DNA of 64,000 bases from JBOCEF01 sp050586345 (GTDB lineage: Bacteria > Pseudomonadota > Alphaproteobacteria > Rhodobacterales > Rhodobacteraceae): contig NZ_JBOCEF010000023.1 of NCBI RefSeq assembly GCF_050586345.1, positions 3,469 through 67,468 of the forward strand, given 5' to 3'. The translations under genes were made by a program, and so were the position numbers. Every line of letters starts with the position of its first letter. Within the stretch, counting starts at the first letter, position 1. Shown here one piece after another: positions 8,162 through 17,080 of the stretch. The notes beneath the pieces are model-generated. The model was not told the DNA's origin, did no database searches, and saw only the letters and a program-made list of their open reading frames with translations.

Positions 8162-9085
8162 TCAGCCCGCTTCGGGCCCGTCCTTCGCGGCGCCTTCCGC
8201 GGCCCCATCCGCGGGGTCCCCCGCGGCCCCATCCGCGGGTCCCTCCGCCGCGCCGCCCAGGGCCTCGGCCAGCCGCGCCGCCATCCGCGCGGCGAAGGCG
8301 GTGCGCCGGTGGGCGACGCCGCAGCGCCGCGTCCCCGCCTCCCGCCCCAGCAGCGGCAGCAGCGCCAGGTCCGCCCGCCCCACCCCGTGCGAGAGCGGCA
8401 CGAAGGCCGCCCCCAGCCCCGCCGCCACCAGCTCCAGCACCTGCGCGTCATCCGTCGCCTGCGCCGCCGGGCCCGCGGGCAGCAGGTCCATCCGGTCCGC
8501 CGCCGGGCAATAGGGCCGGTGGATCAGCGCCAGCCCCGCAAGGTCCTCGACCCGCACCCCCGCCCGCACGCCGGCCCGCCCCCCCGCCCGCGCCGCCAGC
8601 GGGTGCGCCGCCGCGACCGCGAGCCGGAACGGCTCCTCGCGCAGCGCGATGAAGCCGTGTCCGCGCGGCGCGCAGCCCTCCGACACCCAGGCCAGGTCGC
8701 TCTGCGCCGCATCGTCGGTGAAGCGGAACCCCGGCGCCCCCGGCCCCAGCCGCAGCGCGTTCAGCGCCGGGGCCAGCGCGCGCGCCAGCATGTCCGGGGC
8801 GCAATGCACCCGCAGCTCGGGCCGCGCCGCCCCCTCCAGCCGCGCCTCCAGCCCCGCCAGGTGCGCCACGCTCGGGCCCGCGTCATGGTACAGCCGCCGC
8901 GCCATCGGCGTCGGCGTCAGCCCGGTCTTCGCGCGCCCGAACAGCGGCCCGCCCAGCCGGTCCTCCAGCCGCTGGATCGCGGCCGACACCGTCGGCTGGC
9001 TGACCCCGCAGGCGCGGGCCGCGCGGCTGAAGGTCCCGGTTTCATAGGCGCTGACGAAATAGCGCAGGGCGGTGAGTTCCAGCAT
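8162..9085 (-). CDS. LysR-family transcriptional regulator
   Basis: A 307-residue LTTR: winged HTH at residues 5-60 (LRYFVSAYETGTFSRAARA, then VSQPTVSAAIQRLEDRLGG) and a substrate-binding domain behind it. The last 35 residues are an Ala/Gly/Asp-rich repeat (GPADGAAGDPADGAAEG) encoded by a GC-rich tandem repeat, which is not part of the normal fold. It is divergent from the NTF2-like gene, with an ATAGCC-CAA-GGCTAT dyad overlapping its own start codon, the usual layout for an LTTR controlling its neighbour and itself. The effector is unknown. Confidence 0.88.
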   Translation of the reverse strand: MLELTALRYFVSAYETGTFSRAARACGVSQPTVSAAIQRLEDRLGGPLFGRAKTGLTPTPMARRLYHDAGPSVAHLAGLEARLEGAARPELRVHCAPDMLARALAPALNALRLGPGAPGFRFTDDAAQSDLAWVSEGCAPRGHGFIALREEPFRLAVAAAHPLAARAGGRAGVRAGVRVEDLAGLALIHRPYCPAADRMDLLPAGPAAQATDDAQVLELVAAGLGAAFVPLSHGVGRADLALLPLLGREAGTRRCGVAHRRTAFAARMAARLAEALGGAAEGPADGAAGDPADGAAEGAAKDGPEAG

Positions 9086-9098
9086 AGCCCAAGGCTAT
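9084..9098. promoter_or_regulatory. LTTR-type operator dyad
   Basis: ATAGCCCAAGGCTAT is a perfect inverted repeat of six bases around CAA. It overlaps the LysR start codon and lies about 90 bases before the divergent NTF2-like gene. LTTR sites are typically short dyads of this ATA...TAT kind in the divergent gap. Confidence 0.5.
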
Positions 9099-9185
9099 AC
9101 CATCCACGCCATCACCCGCAATTTCCTTTGGATCGCCGCCGCGGCACATCTCGGGTCACCGCAACGCAAGGCCAGGAGAGCCCCC

Positions 9186-9593
9186 ATGCAGATGACCCCG
9201 ACCCGCCCCGAGGACACCGTGATCGGCCAGGTGCTGGCGAAATTCGTCGCCGCCGACCCGCAGATGTTCGCGCTGATCGCCGAGGACGTCGATTTCCGCA
9301 TCGACCATTTCCGCGACGAGACGGACGTGAGCTGGCAGCGCGCCGCGACCCGCGACGAGCTGGTCGAGGTGGTGACCCGCCTCGGGACCGAGGTGTTCCC
9401 GCGCGGCACGCGGGCCCTCTCGCTCGAGACCTTCGCCCTCGGCGACGGCTGGGTGCTGACCTTCTTCCACCAGCGCTTCTTCTACGGGGTGCGCGGGCGC
9501 GAGGTCGACAGCCGCACCGTGATCCTCTCGCACGAGGCGGAGGGCCTGCTCGACTTCTTCCGCGAAACGGTGCGCGGGATCGAGGACCTCTGA
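9186..9593 (+). CDS. SnoaL/NTF2-like protein
   Basis: A 135-residue protein with the alpha+beta cone pattern of SnoaL-like proteins: an N-terminal helix (VIGQVLAKFVAADPQMFALI), then Asp/His/Arg-rich strands (DVDFRIDHFRDE) and the strands GDGWVLTFFHQRFFYG. These folds act as isomerases, hydrolases or binding proteins; which applies here is not visible. The ATG at 9186 has AGGAGAG at seven bases. A longer frame from 9072 would begin inside the LysR operator and has no ribosome site. It is divergent from LysR and probably its target. Confidence 0.7.
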   Translation: MQMTPTRPEDTVIGQVLAKFVAADPQMFALIAEDVDFRIDHFRDETDVSWQRAATRDELVEVVTRLGTEVFPRGTRALSLETFALGDGWVLTFFHQRFFYGVRGREVDSRTVILSHEAEGLLDFFRETVRGIEDL

Positions 9594-9704
9594 GGGCCCG
9601 GTCCCCGGCCCCGGCCGCGCCGGGCGGGGCAGGACCGGCCCCGGGCCGGGCGGGCGGCGCGCCCGGCGCACTCCACCCGGCCCGCCCGGCTCACTCCGCC
9701 CGGC

Positions 9705-10901
9705 TCACTCCGCCCGGCTCAGCCGCAGCAGCGCGCCGTCATCCTCGATCAGCAGGATCACCGCGCCGTCCGGGTCCACCGAAACGTCGCGCACGCGCCC
9801 CAGCTCATCCGCCAGGCGCCGCGCCTCGCCGGTCACCCGCCGGGCCGACAGGTCCAGCTCCAGCCGCACCAGCGCCCCGCGCAGCGCGCCGATCAGAAGG
9901 TCGCCCCGCCACTCGGGGAACATCTCCCCGTCATAGAAGACCATCCCCGAGGGCGCGATCACCGGGTCCCAGTAATAGACCGGCTGCTCCATCCCCGCGG
10001 CCGCGGTGATCCCGTCGCCGACCGGGCGGCCGCTGTACTCCACCCCATAGGTGATCACCGGCCAGCCATGGTTCAGCCCGGCGCCGGGGCGGTTCAGCTC
10101 GTCCCCCCCGCGCGGCCCGTGCTCGACCGTCCACAGCGCCCCGTCCGGGCCCATCGCCGCGCCCTGGACGTTGCGGTGCCCGTAGGACCAGATCTCCGGC
10201 AGCCCGCCGGGAATGTCCGGGCCGCCCGGCGCCGGGCCGCCCTCCGGGTCGATCCGCAGCACCTTCCCCAGGTGCGTGCCGACGTCCTGCGCCAGCCGCC
10301 GCGGCGTGTGCGAGGACCGCTCGCCCGTGGTCACGAAGAGCATCCCCTCCGCGTCGAACACGAGGCGCGAGCCGAAATGGTAGCCGTTGTCCCAGGCCGG
10401 CTCCTGCCGGAAGATCACCCGCACGTCCGAAAGCCGCGCGCCGTCTTCCGACAGCGTCCCGGTGGCGACCGAGGTGGAATTGCCGCCCGCGCGCGGCTCG
10501 GAAAAGCTCCACCACACGCGGCGGTCCTCGGCGAAGCTGTCGCGAATGGCGACGTCCAGCAGCCCGCCCTGCCCGCGCGCATCCACCGGCGGGACGCCCG
10601 CGATGGGGGCCGAGACGGTCCCGTCCGGGGCCACCAGGCGCATCCGCCCCGGCTTCTCGGTCACCAGCCGCGCGCCGCCGGGCAGGCGGGCCATGCCCCA
10701 GGGCTCGTCCAGCCCCGCGGCCAGCGTCTCGACCGAAAGCGCGGGGCCCGCGGGCAGAACCGGCGCGCGGGTCTGGTTCGCGAAGGCCGGGCGCTGGTCC
10801 GGGGCGTTGGGGGCGGCGTCGTTGAAATCCTGCGCCGGGGCCGCGGCGGCGGCGATGGCGGCGGCGGCGGCGACGGCGATGCGAAGGGCGGCGCGGGTCA
10901 T
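9705..10901 (-). CDS. PQQ-dependent aldose sugar dehydrogenase-like (soluble GDH-B type)
   Basis: A 398-residue secreted beta-propeller. Residues 1-23 form a signal peptide ending AAPAQ. The propeller shows LDEPWGMARLPGG near residue 64, DPEGGPAPGGPDIP, SYGHRNVQGAAMGPDG, then EHGPRGGDELN and the Asn/His-rich loop of the Asd/YliI family. These enzymes oxidise aldoses in the periplasm with PQQ and Ca2+. The ATG has GAGG five bases upstream. No PQQ biosynthesis genes are in the window. It follows the SDR gene on the same strand, with a 187-base gap that holds no gene. Confidence 0.88.
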   Translation of the reverse strand: MTRAALRIAVAAAAAIAAAAAPAQDFNDAAPNAPDQRPAFANQTRAPVLPAGPALSVETLAAGLDEPWGMARLPGGARLVTEKPGRMRLVAPDGTVSAPIAGVPPVDARGQGGLLDVAIRDSFAEDRRVWWSFSEPRAGGNSTSVATGTLSEDGARLSDVRVIFRQEPAWDNGYHFGSRLVFDAEGMLFVTTGERSSHTPRRLAQDVGTHLGKVLRIDPEGGPAPGGPDIPGGLPEIWSYGHRNVQGAAMGPDGALWTVEHGPRGGDELNRPGAGLNHGWPVITYGVEYSGRPVGDGITAAAGMEQPVYYWDPVIAPSGMVFYDGEMFPEWRGDLLIGALRGALVRLELDLSARRVTGEARRLADELGRVRDVSVDPDGAVILLIEDDGALLRLSRAE

Positions 10902-11088
10902 GGGGCCTCGTCTCTGGTCCGGGGGGCGGTCGGCGGTCTGGTCCGTGGCGATGTCCCCGGTGATATGGGGCCGCGCGCGCTCCCGGCCAGCGCGCGCCCC
11001 CCGGCCCAGTCCCCCGCGCGGACCCCGCGCCCCCCGGGCGCGGCGGCGCCGGGACGGCGCCCGGCGCCCCCCTGCCCCGCCCCGCCGC

Positions 11089-11850
11089 TCAGCGCGCCAG
11101 GTAGCCGCCGTCGATGGGCAGGTACGCGCCGTTGACGAAGGTCCAGCCGGGGGCCGAGACCATGGCCACCACCGCGCCGACCTCCTCCGGCTCGCCCATC
11201 CGCCCGACCGGGTGCGCGGCGTCGAGCGCGGCGCGGTCCTCGGGGGCCAGGTTCTCCTCCATCCCCGTCTTGATGAAGGCCGGGCCCACCGCGATGGCGC
11301 GCACGCCCTTGGCCCCGTAATCCACCGCCACCTGCTTGGTCAGCCCCAGCACCGCGTGCTTGGTGGCCACGTAAGGCGCCAGCCCAGGGAACCCGACCTG
11401 CCCGAGGATCGAGGCGACGTTCACGATCACCCCGCCCCCGTTCGCCTCCAGCGCCGGGATCTGCGCGCGCATCCCGTAGAACACGCCGTCGAGGTTGATC
11501 GACATGATCCGCCGCCACAGCGCGTCGTCGATCTCGGCCAGCTTCGTCGCGGGCGGCGCCACGCCCGCGTTGTTGCAGGCGATGTCGAGCTTGCCGAAGG
11601 CCGAGACCGCCCGGTCCACCAGCGCCTGCGCCTGGCCCGGGTCCGACACGTCGGCCCGCTGGTAAAGGGCGGTCCCGCCCGCCTCGGCGATCCGGCGCAC
11701 GGTCTCCTCGCCCGCCGCGTCGTCGATATCGGCGACGACGACCCGCGCCCCCGCGGCGGCGTAATGCAGCGCGATGGCGCGCCCGAGGCCCGCCCCCGCG
11801 CCGGTCACGAGCGCGGATTGTCCGTCGAGAAATCGGGTGGTGGAGGTCAT
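11089..11850 (-). CDS. Classical short-chain dehydrogenase/reductase
   Basis: A 253-residue NAD(P)-dependent oxidoreductase. The Rossmann glycine motif TGAGAGLGRA is near residue 15. An Asp after the second strand (VVVADID) favours NAD over NADP. NNAG is near 88, and the catalytic Ser (VNVASILG) and Tyr-Lys (YVATK) sit around 140-160. The C-terminal segment INGAYLPIDGGY-like (here VNGAYLPIDGG) closes the fold. The ATG at 11850 has AAAGGAG at eight bases. The substrate is unknown. It lies between the periplasmic MBL gene and the sugar dehydrogenase gene on one strand, so it may serve the same alcohol or sugar oxidation route. Confidence 0.9.
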   Translation of the reverse strand: MTSTTRFLDGQSALVTGAGAGLGRAIALHYAAAGARVVVADIDDAAGEETVRRIAEAGGTALYQRADVSDPGQAQALVDRAVSAFGKLDIACNNAGVAPPATKLAEIDDALWRRIMSINLDGVFYGMRAQIPALEANGGGVIVNVASILGQVGFPGLAPYVATKHAVLGLTKQVAVDYGAKGVRAIAVGPAFIKTGMEENLAPEDRAALDAAHPVGRMGEPEEVGAVVAMVSAPGWTFVNGAYLPIDGGYLAR

Positions 11851-11976
11851 GGGATCTCTCCTTTCATCTGGGAAAAGCGGCGCCCCCGGGCCCCGAGACG
11901 GGGCCGCGCGCGGGCGCATGGAAAAGGGGGGGAGGCCGCGCCCCGCGGGGCGCGGCCAGGGCGCGGGACCCGGCGC

Positions 11977-13002
11977 TCAGCGGTAGCTGAACAGGTACTC
12001 GGCCACCATCTCGGCATTGGCCGGGGTCGCGGCCTCGAAGCCATAGAAGGCGCCGTATTCGGGGCGCATGGTCTCGGTCGCGCGGCGGGCGATCTCGCCA
12101 TACCAGGCCGGCAGCATCGCGGTATGCGCCGTCAGCGTCGACGCATCGACGCCGAAGCCCCAGGGCGCCTCGCCCATCGCCTGGCCCACCGCGGCCTCGA
12201 GGCCGTCGAGATACGCGAGGTAGAAGGCGATGTCCTCGTGCGAGCCGACATTGCCATGCCCGCCCGACAGGTACTGCCAGTCGAGCGCGCCGATCTGCTC
12301 GACGATCTCGCGATATCCCAGGTACGAGGCCGAGCCCGCGAAGGACCAGAACGGCGGCTGGTCGGGGTTGATCACGTCGGGCACGTGGACCACCCCCTCG
12401 CCGTTCAGCACGAAGATCGCGTGGTCATGGGCATGGGCGTCGTCGGCGGCGCGCACGACGCCGACCTCGAGACCCTCGAACAGGAACGACGCCTCCTCCG
12501 CGCCGATCACCTCGGTCGGCGCCGGGTGGGCCGAGCCGAGCCGCGCCATCTGCGCCGCCGTCGCCTCGGTGGCGATCACCTGCGCGCCCGGGAAGGCGGC
12601 CAGGATCTTCGGCGCGTCGTTGATGTGGTCGGCATGGTTGTGGCTGTAGACGATCGCCGCCACCGGCAGGTCGGTGACCGAGCCGATCGCCTCCAGCAGG
12701 CCCGGCCCCTGCCCTTCCAGCGCGTCGAACAGCAGAACGCGCTCGGCGCCCACGTAGAACACCGTGCCGTAGAAGCCGCCCTGGTAGAAATACACCCGGT
12801 CGGTCAACTTCTGCAGGATATAGGGCTGGGTCATGTTCTTGGTGAAAAGGGTCTCGATCTTCTCGCCCGGGGCCAGCGCCACCGTGGCGGATTCGGCGCG
12901 ATACGTCGCGCCGACGGTCGAGGGCGTCTCGGCCCGCGCCATCGGCGCGCCGATCCCGAGGGCGAGGACGGCGGCGGCGACGAGGCTGATCTTGCGGCTC
13001 AT
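11977..13002 (-). CDS. Periplasmic MBL-fold hydrolase
   Basis: A 341-residue protein with a signal peptide (MSRKISLVAAAVLALGIGAP, cleavage near ARAE). The zinc motif YSHNHADHIND (HxHxDH) is near residue 120, and further metal ligands are visible as AHAHDHAIF and GGHGNVGSHED. It resembles exported MBL proteins seen beside alcohol or sugar dehydrogenases; the hydrolysed bond is not known. It is the first gene of the possible three-gene minus-strand group and is divergent from a LysR gene, which is a likely regulator. A 126-base gap separates it from the SDR gene. Confidence 0.85.
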   Translation of the reverse strand: MSRKISLVAAAVLALGIGAPMARAETPSTVGATYRAESATVALAPGEKIETLFTKNMTQPYILQKLTDRVYFYQGGFYGTVFYVGAERVLLFDALEGQGPGLLEAIGSVTDLPVAAIVYSHNHADHINDAPKILAAFPGAQVIATEATAAQMARLGSAHPAPTEVIGAEEASFLFEGLEVGVVRAADDAHAHDHAIFVLNGEGVVHVPDVINPDQPPFWSFAGSASYLGYREIVEQIGALDWQYLSGGHGNVGSHEDIAFYLAYLDGLEAAVGQAMGEAPWGFGVDASTLTAHTAMLPAWYGEIARRATETMRPEYGAFYGFEAATPANAEMVAEYLFSYR

Positions 13003-13128
13003 GACTGTGTTCCTTGGCCGAGCATCAATGCGATGCCCCGGATGTAGGCGCGCCCCTTGCGCCATCAGCCATACAAATCCATAAGGATCGTCTGGATCAG
13101 GCAGACAATCACAGGCGCCCTCCCCCCG

Positions 13129-14031
13129 ATGATGAAGCTCGACCGCCTCGCCCATTTCCACGCGGTCGCCGGGACCGGCTCCTTCACCGCCGCCGCGGCG
13201 CAGCTGGGGGTGACCAAGGCCGTGGTCTCCGCCCAGGTCGCGCGGCTCGAGGAAGAGCTCGGCGCCTCGCTGTTCCTGCGCACCACCCGCAGCGTGACCC
13301 TGACCGAGGACGGGGCGCTGCTGCTCGACCATGCCGAGCGGATCCTGTCCGAGGCCGCGGAGGCCGAGGAGGCGCTCCAGTCCCGCCGCGGCGTGCCGAC
13401 CGGCCACCTGCGCATCACCGCGCCGCTCGATTACGGGCAGAGCTTCCTCGTGCCGGTGCTGGCCGAATTCCGCGCCCGCCACCCCGCCTGCACGGTGGAG
13501 CTGGACCTCTCGGACAGCCGGTTCGACCTGCAATCGGGGGACTGGGACCTCGCGATCCGCCTCGGCTGGCTGCGCGACAGCAGCCTGAAATCGCGCCGCG
13601 TCGGCGGGCTGAAACAGGCGCTGGTGGCCTGCCCCGCCCTCGCCGCGGCGCAGGGGACGCCGCGCAGCCCCGCCGATCTCGCGCCCTGGCCCTTCGTCGG
13701 CAACCTGGCGCTGCCCGACCCGGCGCGGGCGGAATTCTCCGGCCCGGACGGCGCCCGCGCGCGGGTGCGCCTGTCGATCGTGGCGGGGATGACGACCACC
13801 CCCGCGGCGCTGGCCGGGGCGCTGGCGGGGCTGGGGGCGGCGATCCTGCCCGACTTCCTGGTCGCCGCGCCGCTGGCCGCGGGGCGGCTGGTGCGGCTGC
13901 TGCCCGACTGGACCCTGCCCGAGGGCGGGATCTTCATCGTCTACCCCCCGGCCCGGTTCCGCCCCCCGCGCGTCGCCGCCTTCACCGACCTGCTGGTCGA
14001 GGCGGAGCGGCGGCGGCAGGCGGCGGGCTGA
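13129..14031 (+). CDS. LysR-family transcriptional regulator
   Basis: A 300-residue LTTR: HTH in residues 2-60 (HFHAVAGTGSFTAAAAQLGV, then TKAVVSAQVARLEEELG) and a periplasmic-binding-like effector domain of the CrgA/AaeR type (PLDYGQSFLVPVLAEF). Two ATGs stand in tandem at 13129 and 13132 without a clear ribosome site; a TTG 72 bases upstream is less likely because it would translate the divergent promoter. The gap to the MBL gene contains ATCC-ATAA-GGAT at 13077-13088, a candidate operator. It probably controls the divergent MBL/SDR/sugar dehydrogenase genes. Confidence 0.87.
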   Translation: MMKLDRLAHFHAVAGTGSFTAAAAQLGVTKAVVSAQVARLEEELGASLFLRTTRSVTLTEDGALLLDHAERILSEAAEAEEALQSRRGVPTGHLRITAPLDYGQSFLVPVLAEFRARHPACTVELDLSDSRFDLQSGDWDLAIRLGWLRDSSLKSRRVGGLKQALVACPALAAAQGTPRSPADLAPWPFVGNLALPDPARAEFSGPDGARARVRLSIVAGMTTTPAALAGALAGLGAAILPDFLVAAPLAAGRLVRLLPDWTLPEGGIFIVYPPARFRPPRVAAFTDLLVEAERRRQAAG

Positions 14032-14061
14032 CCCCGCGCGCGCGCTTTCAGCCCGCCCCCC

Positions 14062-15006
14062 TCAGCCCCCGCCCCAGGGCTTGCCGAACAGCCGGTAGAC
14101 CCGGCGCTGGAGGTCCTTGAACTCCGGCGAGGCGCAGCCGTGGCGGCGGCCGACATCGTGGATCATGTTCGCAACCTGCCGCGTCGCAAGTTCGACGTCG
14201 TTGTGGATGTACCGCAGGTGCTCCCGGTAATCCGCGGCCAGGGCGCGGTCGACCAGCTGGCCGCGCTCTTCGGTCGTGGTGTAGCGGCCGGTCTCGCCAT
14301 ACGCGTTGCGCCGGATATGCGTGGTCCGCTCGGTATAGGCGATCCGCTCCGTCGGCGCGACGCGGCAGTAATCCGCCAGCGTCCCGCCCCCGGGCAGCGG
14401 CAGGCGCGCGGGGCCGCTGAGGTTGTATTTCGCCCAGGTGTAGCCCCCGAGGATCAGCCGCGGGTCGAGCCGGTGCGGCGCCGGCTCCTGCGCCCGCACC
14501 CGCTCGGGATAGAGCACCGAGAAAGTGTATTGCCCGCCCCGGATCGGAAGCGGCGGGGCGCTCGGCGGCCCGGCGCAGGACCAGACCACCGCTTCGAACG
14601 GCACGCCGCCGCGCATCCCGAACAGGTAGACGCCGCGCTCGGGCCGGTCCTTGCCGAAGGCCTCCGCCGACAGCGCCCGCCGCCCGTTGACCGACAGCAC
14701 CAGGTCGCCCTGCGCCAGCGCGCCCGCGGCGGGGCCGCCGGGGTCCACGCGGGTCACCGCGACCCCCTGCCCCGGCGCCGGGGCCAGCGCGATCCCGAAG
14801 GCGGTCTCGGGCCGCGCCGGTTGCATCCCCGCGCAGCCCGGCCGGTCCCGCAGCGTGTCGGCGGCCGAGCGCCCGCGCGGGATCACCGGGTCGAACAGCC
14901 CCTGCGCGGGCGCCGGGCCGGGGGCGGCGGACAGCGCCGCCCCGATCAGCGCCGCCCCGATCAGCGCCGCGAGGCCGCGCAGGCGGAATGACGAGCTTGC
15001 GCGCAT
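14062..15006 (-). CDS. Exported unknown protein with PDZ-like segment
   Basis: A 314-residue protein with an N-terminal signal (RLRGLAALIGAALIGAALSA). Residues 65-125 read like a PDZ domain: GIALAPAPGQGVAVTRVDPG, then GPAAGALAQGDLVLSVNGR. The C-terminal half is rich in Tyr, Arg and His (HIRRNAYGETGRYTTTEERG) and contains paired Cys. I know no function for it. It is translationally coupled to the gene upstream: that gene's stop and this ATG share one base (TGATG at 15008-15004). PDZ-like domains usually bind C-terminal peptides of secreted proteins, so a role in envelope protein handling is only an inference. Confidence 0.65.
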   Translation of the reverse strand: MRASSSFRLRGLAALIGAALIGAALSAAPGPAPAQGLFDPVIPRGRSAADTLRDRPGCAGMQPARPETAFGIALAPAPGQGVAVTRVDPGGPAAGALAQGDLVLSVNGRRALSAEAFGKDRPERGVYLFGMRGGVPFEAVVWSCAGPPSAPPLPIRGGQYTFSVLYPERVRAQEPAPHRLDPRLILGGYTWAKYNLSGPARLPLPGGGTLADYCRVAPTERIAYTERTTHIRRNAYGETGRYTTTEERGQLVDRALAADYREHLRYIHNDVELATRQVANMIHDVGRRHGCASPEFKDLQRRVYRLFGKPWGGG

Positions 15007-15830
15007 CAGTCGATATACCGCGAATAGGGCCGCGCCCAGCTCGTCACCTGCTCGAGGAACGAGGTCATCAGCCATTCCGTCCCGTCCTTGCGCCGCCCCG
15101 CCTGGTCCGCGCCGCTCAGCACCTCCGACCCGATCAGCCTGCCCTGGTCGAAGGCGTGGAAGATCACCTCGCGCGGGGCCCGTCCGCGGCAGGCTTCGTC
15201 GCCGCCATTGGTCCCGAGGCCGATCCGCGTCTTCAGCAGCGCCGTCTCCGGGCATTGCGCGGCGGGCAGCATGTTGGTCCAGACCTGCACCTTGATCCGC
15301 CCGCCCATGTTGGCGCCCGGCGCCACCCGGTAGGCCAGCGGCAGGGTCAGCCGCTCGCCGTCGATGTCGAAGCTCCGGGTCTCCACCGCGCCGCCCGCCT
15401 CGGCCCGCGCGCGCTCCGCCTCGCGCCGGTGCAGGTCGGCCTGCTCCGCGCGCCATTCCAGGATCGCGGCGATCAGCGCCTTGCGCTTCGTCTTGCCCAC
15501 ATATCCCGTGCGCATCGCGATCCCCAGGCAGTCGAGCCGCCCGAGCGTGCAATCGGCCCGGCCCTTGTCGCGCAGGATCTCCTTGATCAGCGTGTCGCAG
15601 GCTTCCCGGCTCGGGGTTCCGAACCCGTTCAGGCAATAGTGCTTCTGCGGCTGGCTGCGCAGGTGAAGCGGCAGGTCGTCCTCGCCCGGCGCCGTGCGCG
15701 GCGCGGCGGCGCGCGCATCGCGCGACCGCATCGCGTCGAGGTCGCTGCGCGCCGCGGCGGGCGGCGGCGGCGCAAGCGCGGCCAGGACGGCAAGGAAAAA
15801 CGCGGCGGCGCGCTGGCGAAGAACGGTCAT
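15006..15830 (-). CDS. Exported unknown protein, Cys-rich
   Basis: A 274-residue protein with a signal peptide (LRQRAAAFFLAVLAALAPPP). The mature part has six Cys (HYCLNGFG, REACDTL, RADCTLGRLDCLG, AAQCPET, DEACRG), suggesting periplasmic disulfides. The middle is a charged helix (EQADLHRREAERARAEAGG). AAGGA lies six bases before the ATG at 15830; an ATG two codons earlier is less well placed. It forms a two-gene operon with the PDZ-like protein. I do not recognise the family. Confidence 0.65.
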   Translation of the reverse strand: MTVLRQRAAAFFLAVLAALAPPPPAAARSDLDAMRSRDARAAAPRTAPGEDDLPLHLRSQPQKHYCLNGFGTPSREACDTLIKEILRDKGRADCTLGRLDCLGIAMRTGYVGKTKRKALIAAILEWRAEQADLHRREAERARAEAGGAVETRSFDIDGERLTLPLAYRVAPGANMGGRIKVQVWTNMLPAAQCPETALLKTRIGLGTNGGDEACRGRAPREVIFHAFDQGRLIGSEVLSGADQAGRRKDGTEWLMTSFLEQVTSWARPYSRYID

Positions 15831-16140
15831 CGGCATCCTTTCGGCGCGGCCCCGGCCGCGCATCTCCCGAACAGAAGCATGAACGGCACAATAACAAGAC
15901 CGTAACCAGCCGGGCGGCGCAGGTCAAAGACGGCGCCGCCCGCTTGGCGGGACATGGTTTCATCTCCGCCGCCCGGGCGGCGCCGCCCGCCTGTTCTGCG
16001 CCGCCCCGCCCGCCGCCCGCCGCGCCAAAAACAGAACCAATATTCTCATTCTTGTTGACAGCGCCCCGGCGCCGCCCCCATCCCCCCCCATGACGGGGGC
16101 GGCCCGACCCGCCCCGCAGGCCCCTGGGAGGAGTCCGCCC
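15831..16140. promoter_or_regulatory. 310-base divergent promoter region
   Basis: This stretch separates the exported-protein operon (minus) from the TetR gene (plus). It is unusually AT-rich for this DNA at 15875-15907 and 16024-16062. The second patch holds AGAACCAATATTCT (an AGAA-N6-TTCT dyad) and TTGTTGACAG, a fair -35 element for the TetR gene. No open frame in it looks coding. Confidence 0.4.
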
Positions 16141-16932
16141 ATGCCCGCCATCGCCCCGCCGGACGCCCGCGCGCCCGGCCCCGCGCCCGATCCTGCGCCC
16201 GCGCCCGGCGCCAGCCCCGACCCCGACGCCCTGCCCGGCGTCAAGCCGGCCGAACAGGCCCGCAGCCGCGCCCTGCGCGACCGCTTCGTCGATGCCGGGC
16301 GCGCGCAGCTCCTGCACCGCCGCGCCGACGACCTCTCGGTCCCCGAGCTCGCCCGCGCCGCGGGCTCCTCGGTCGGCGGCTTCTACTCGCGCTTCGAAAC
16401 CAAGGAGGCGTTCTTCGCCTTCCTGCGCGCCCGGATGCAGGCCGAGCACGACGCCGCCTTCGCCCGCGCGCTCGCGCCCGAACGCCTTGCCGGGGCGCCC
16501 CTGCCCGAGGCCGCCGCCGCCTTCGTGGACTGCATGATCGGCCTCTATACCGGGCCCTGGCGCGGGGTGCTGCGCGAGGCCTGCGCCCGCCTCCAGGACC
16601 GCCCCGAGGACTGGAGCCCCCTGCGCGCCCGCGGCGCCGCCCTCGGCGACAGGCTCGCCGCGGCGCTGGCCGAAACGCGGGACGAAACGCGGGACGAAGC
16701 GGGGGCCGAAACCCGGGACGATGCCCGGGACGATGCGCGGGAAGACACGCGGCCAGGCCTCCTCGCCGACCGGCCCGACGCCGCGCGCCGGGTCGGCTTC
16801 GCGGTGCAGATGGTGTTCAGCGTCCTCAACAACGAGATGATGACCCCCGGCCTGCGCTTCGACGCGAAGGACCCCGCCTTCGCGCCCTTCCTGGCCGAGA
16901 TGTTCGCCGGCTTCCTCGCCGCCCCGCGCTGA
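16141..16932 (+). CDS. TetR/AcrR-family regulator
   Basis: A 263-residue repressor-type regulator. Residues 1-35 are a Pro/Ala-rich leader (PAPDPAPAPGASPDPD), then the HTH domain (SVPELARAAGSSVGGFYSRF) and an all-helical ligand domain. Between helices, at about residues 180-205, lies an insertion of repeated ETRDETRDE and DARDDARED from a 15-bp-type tandem DNA repeat (about 16672-16752). This is not part of normal TetR folds. GGGAGGAG is eight bases before the ATG at 16141; an earlier ATG at 16090 has none. It stands 148 bases before the alkyl-sulfatase gene and is its likely regulator. Confidence 0.85.
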   Translation: MPAIAPPDARAPGPAPDPAPAPGASPDPDALPGVKPAEQARSRALRDRFVDAGRAQLLHRRADDLSVPELARAAGSSVGGFYSRFETKEAFFAFLRARMQAEHDAAFARALAPERLAGAPLPEAAAAFVDCMIGLYTGPWRGVLREACARLQDRPEDWSPLRARGAALGDRLAAALAETRDETRDEAGAETRDDARDDAREDTRPGLLADRPDAARRVGFAVQMVFSVLNNEMMTPGLRFDAKDPAFAPFLAEMFAGFLAAPR

Positions 16933-16984
16933 CGCCGCCGCCGCCCGTTACCCCGGGCGCCCCCCGCCCGGCCCGCCCTCTTTT

Positions 16985-17048
16985 CCGGCCCCGCCCTTCC
17001 CCGGCCCCGCCCCCATTCCCGGCCCCGCCCCTTTTCCCGGCCCCGCCC
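16985..17048. repeat. Four direct copies of CCGGCCCCGCCC
   Basis: The 12-mer CCGGCCCCGCCC starts at 16985, 17001, 17019 and 17037, separated by short T/C-rich spacers. It occupies the gap between the TetR gene and the alkyl-sulfatase gene, where the promoter should be. It is slippage-prone DNA or repeated operators; I cannot tell which. Confidence 0.6.
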
Positions 17049-17080
17049 CGCGCGCGGGCCGCCCGAGACAGGACGCCCAG

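Noticed and set aside
6653..10009. Open frame of over 1,100 codons on the plus strand
   Set aside because: It spans three genes and their promoters on the other strand, has shadow composition, and matches no family.
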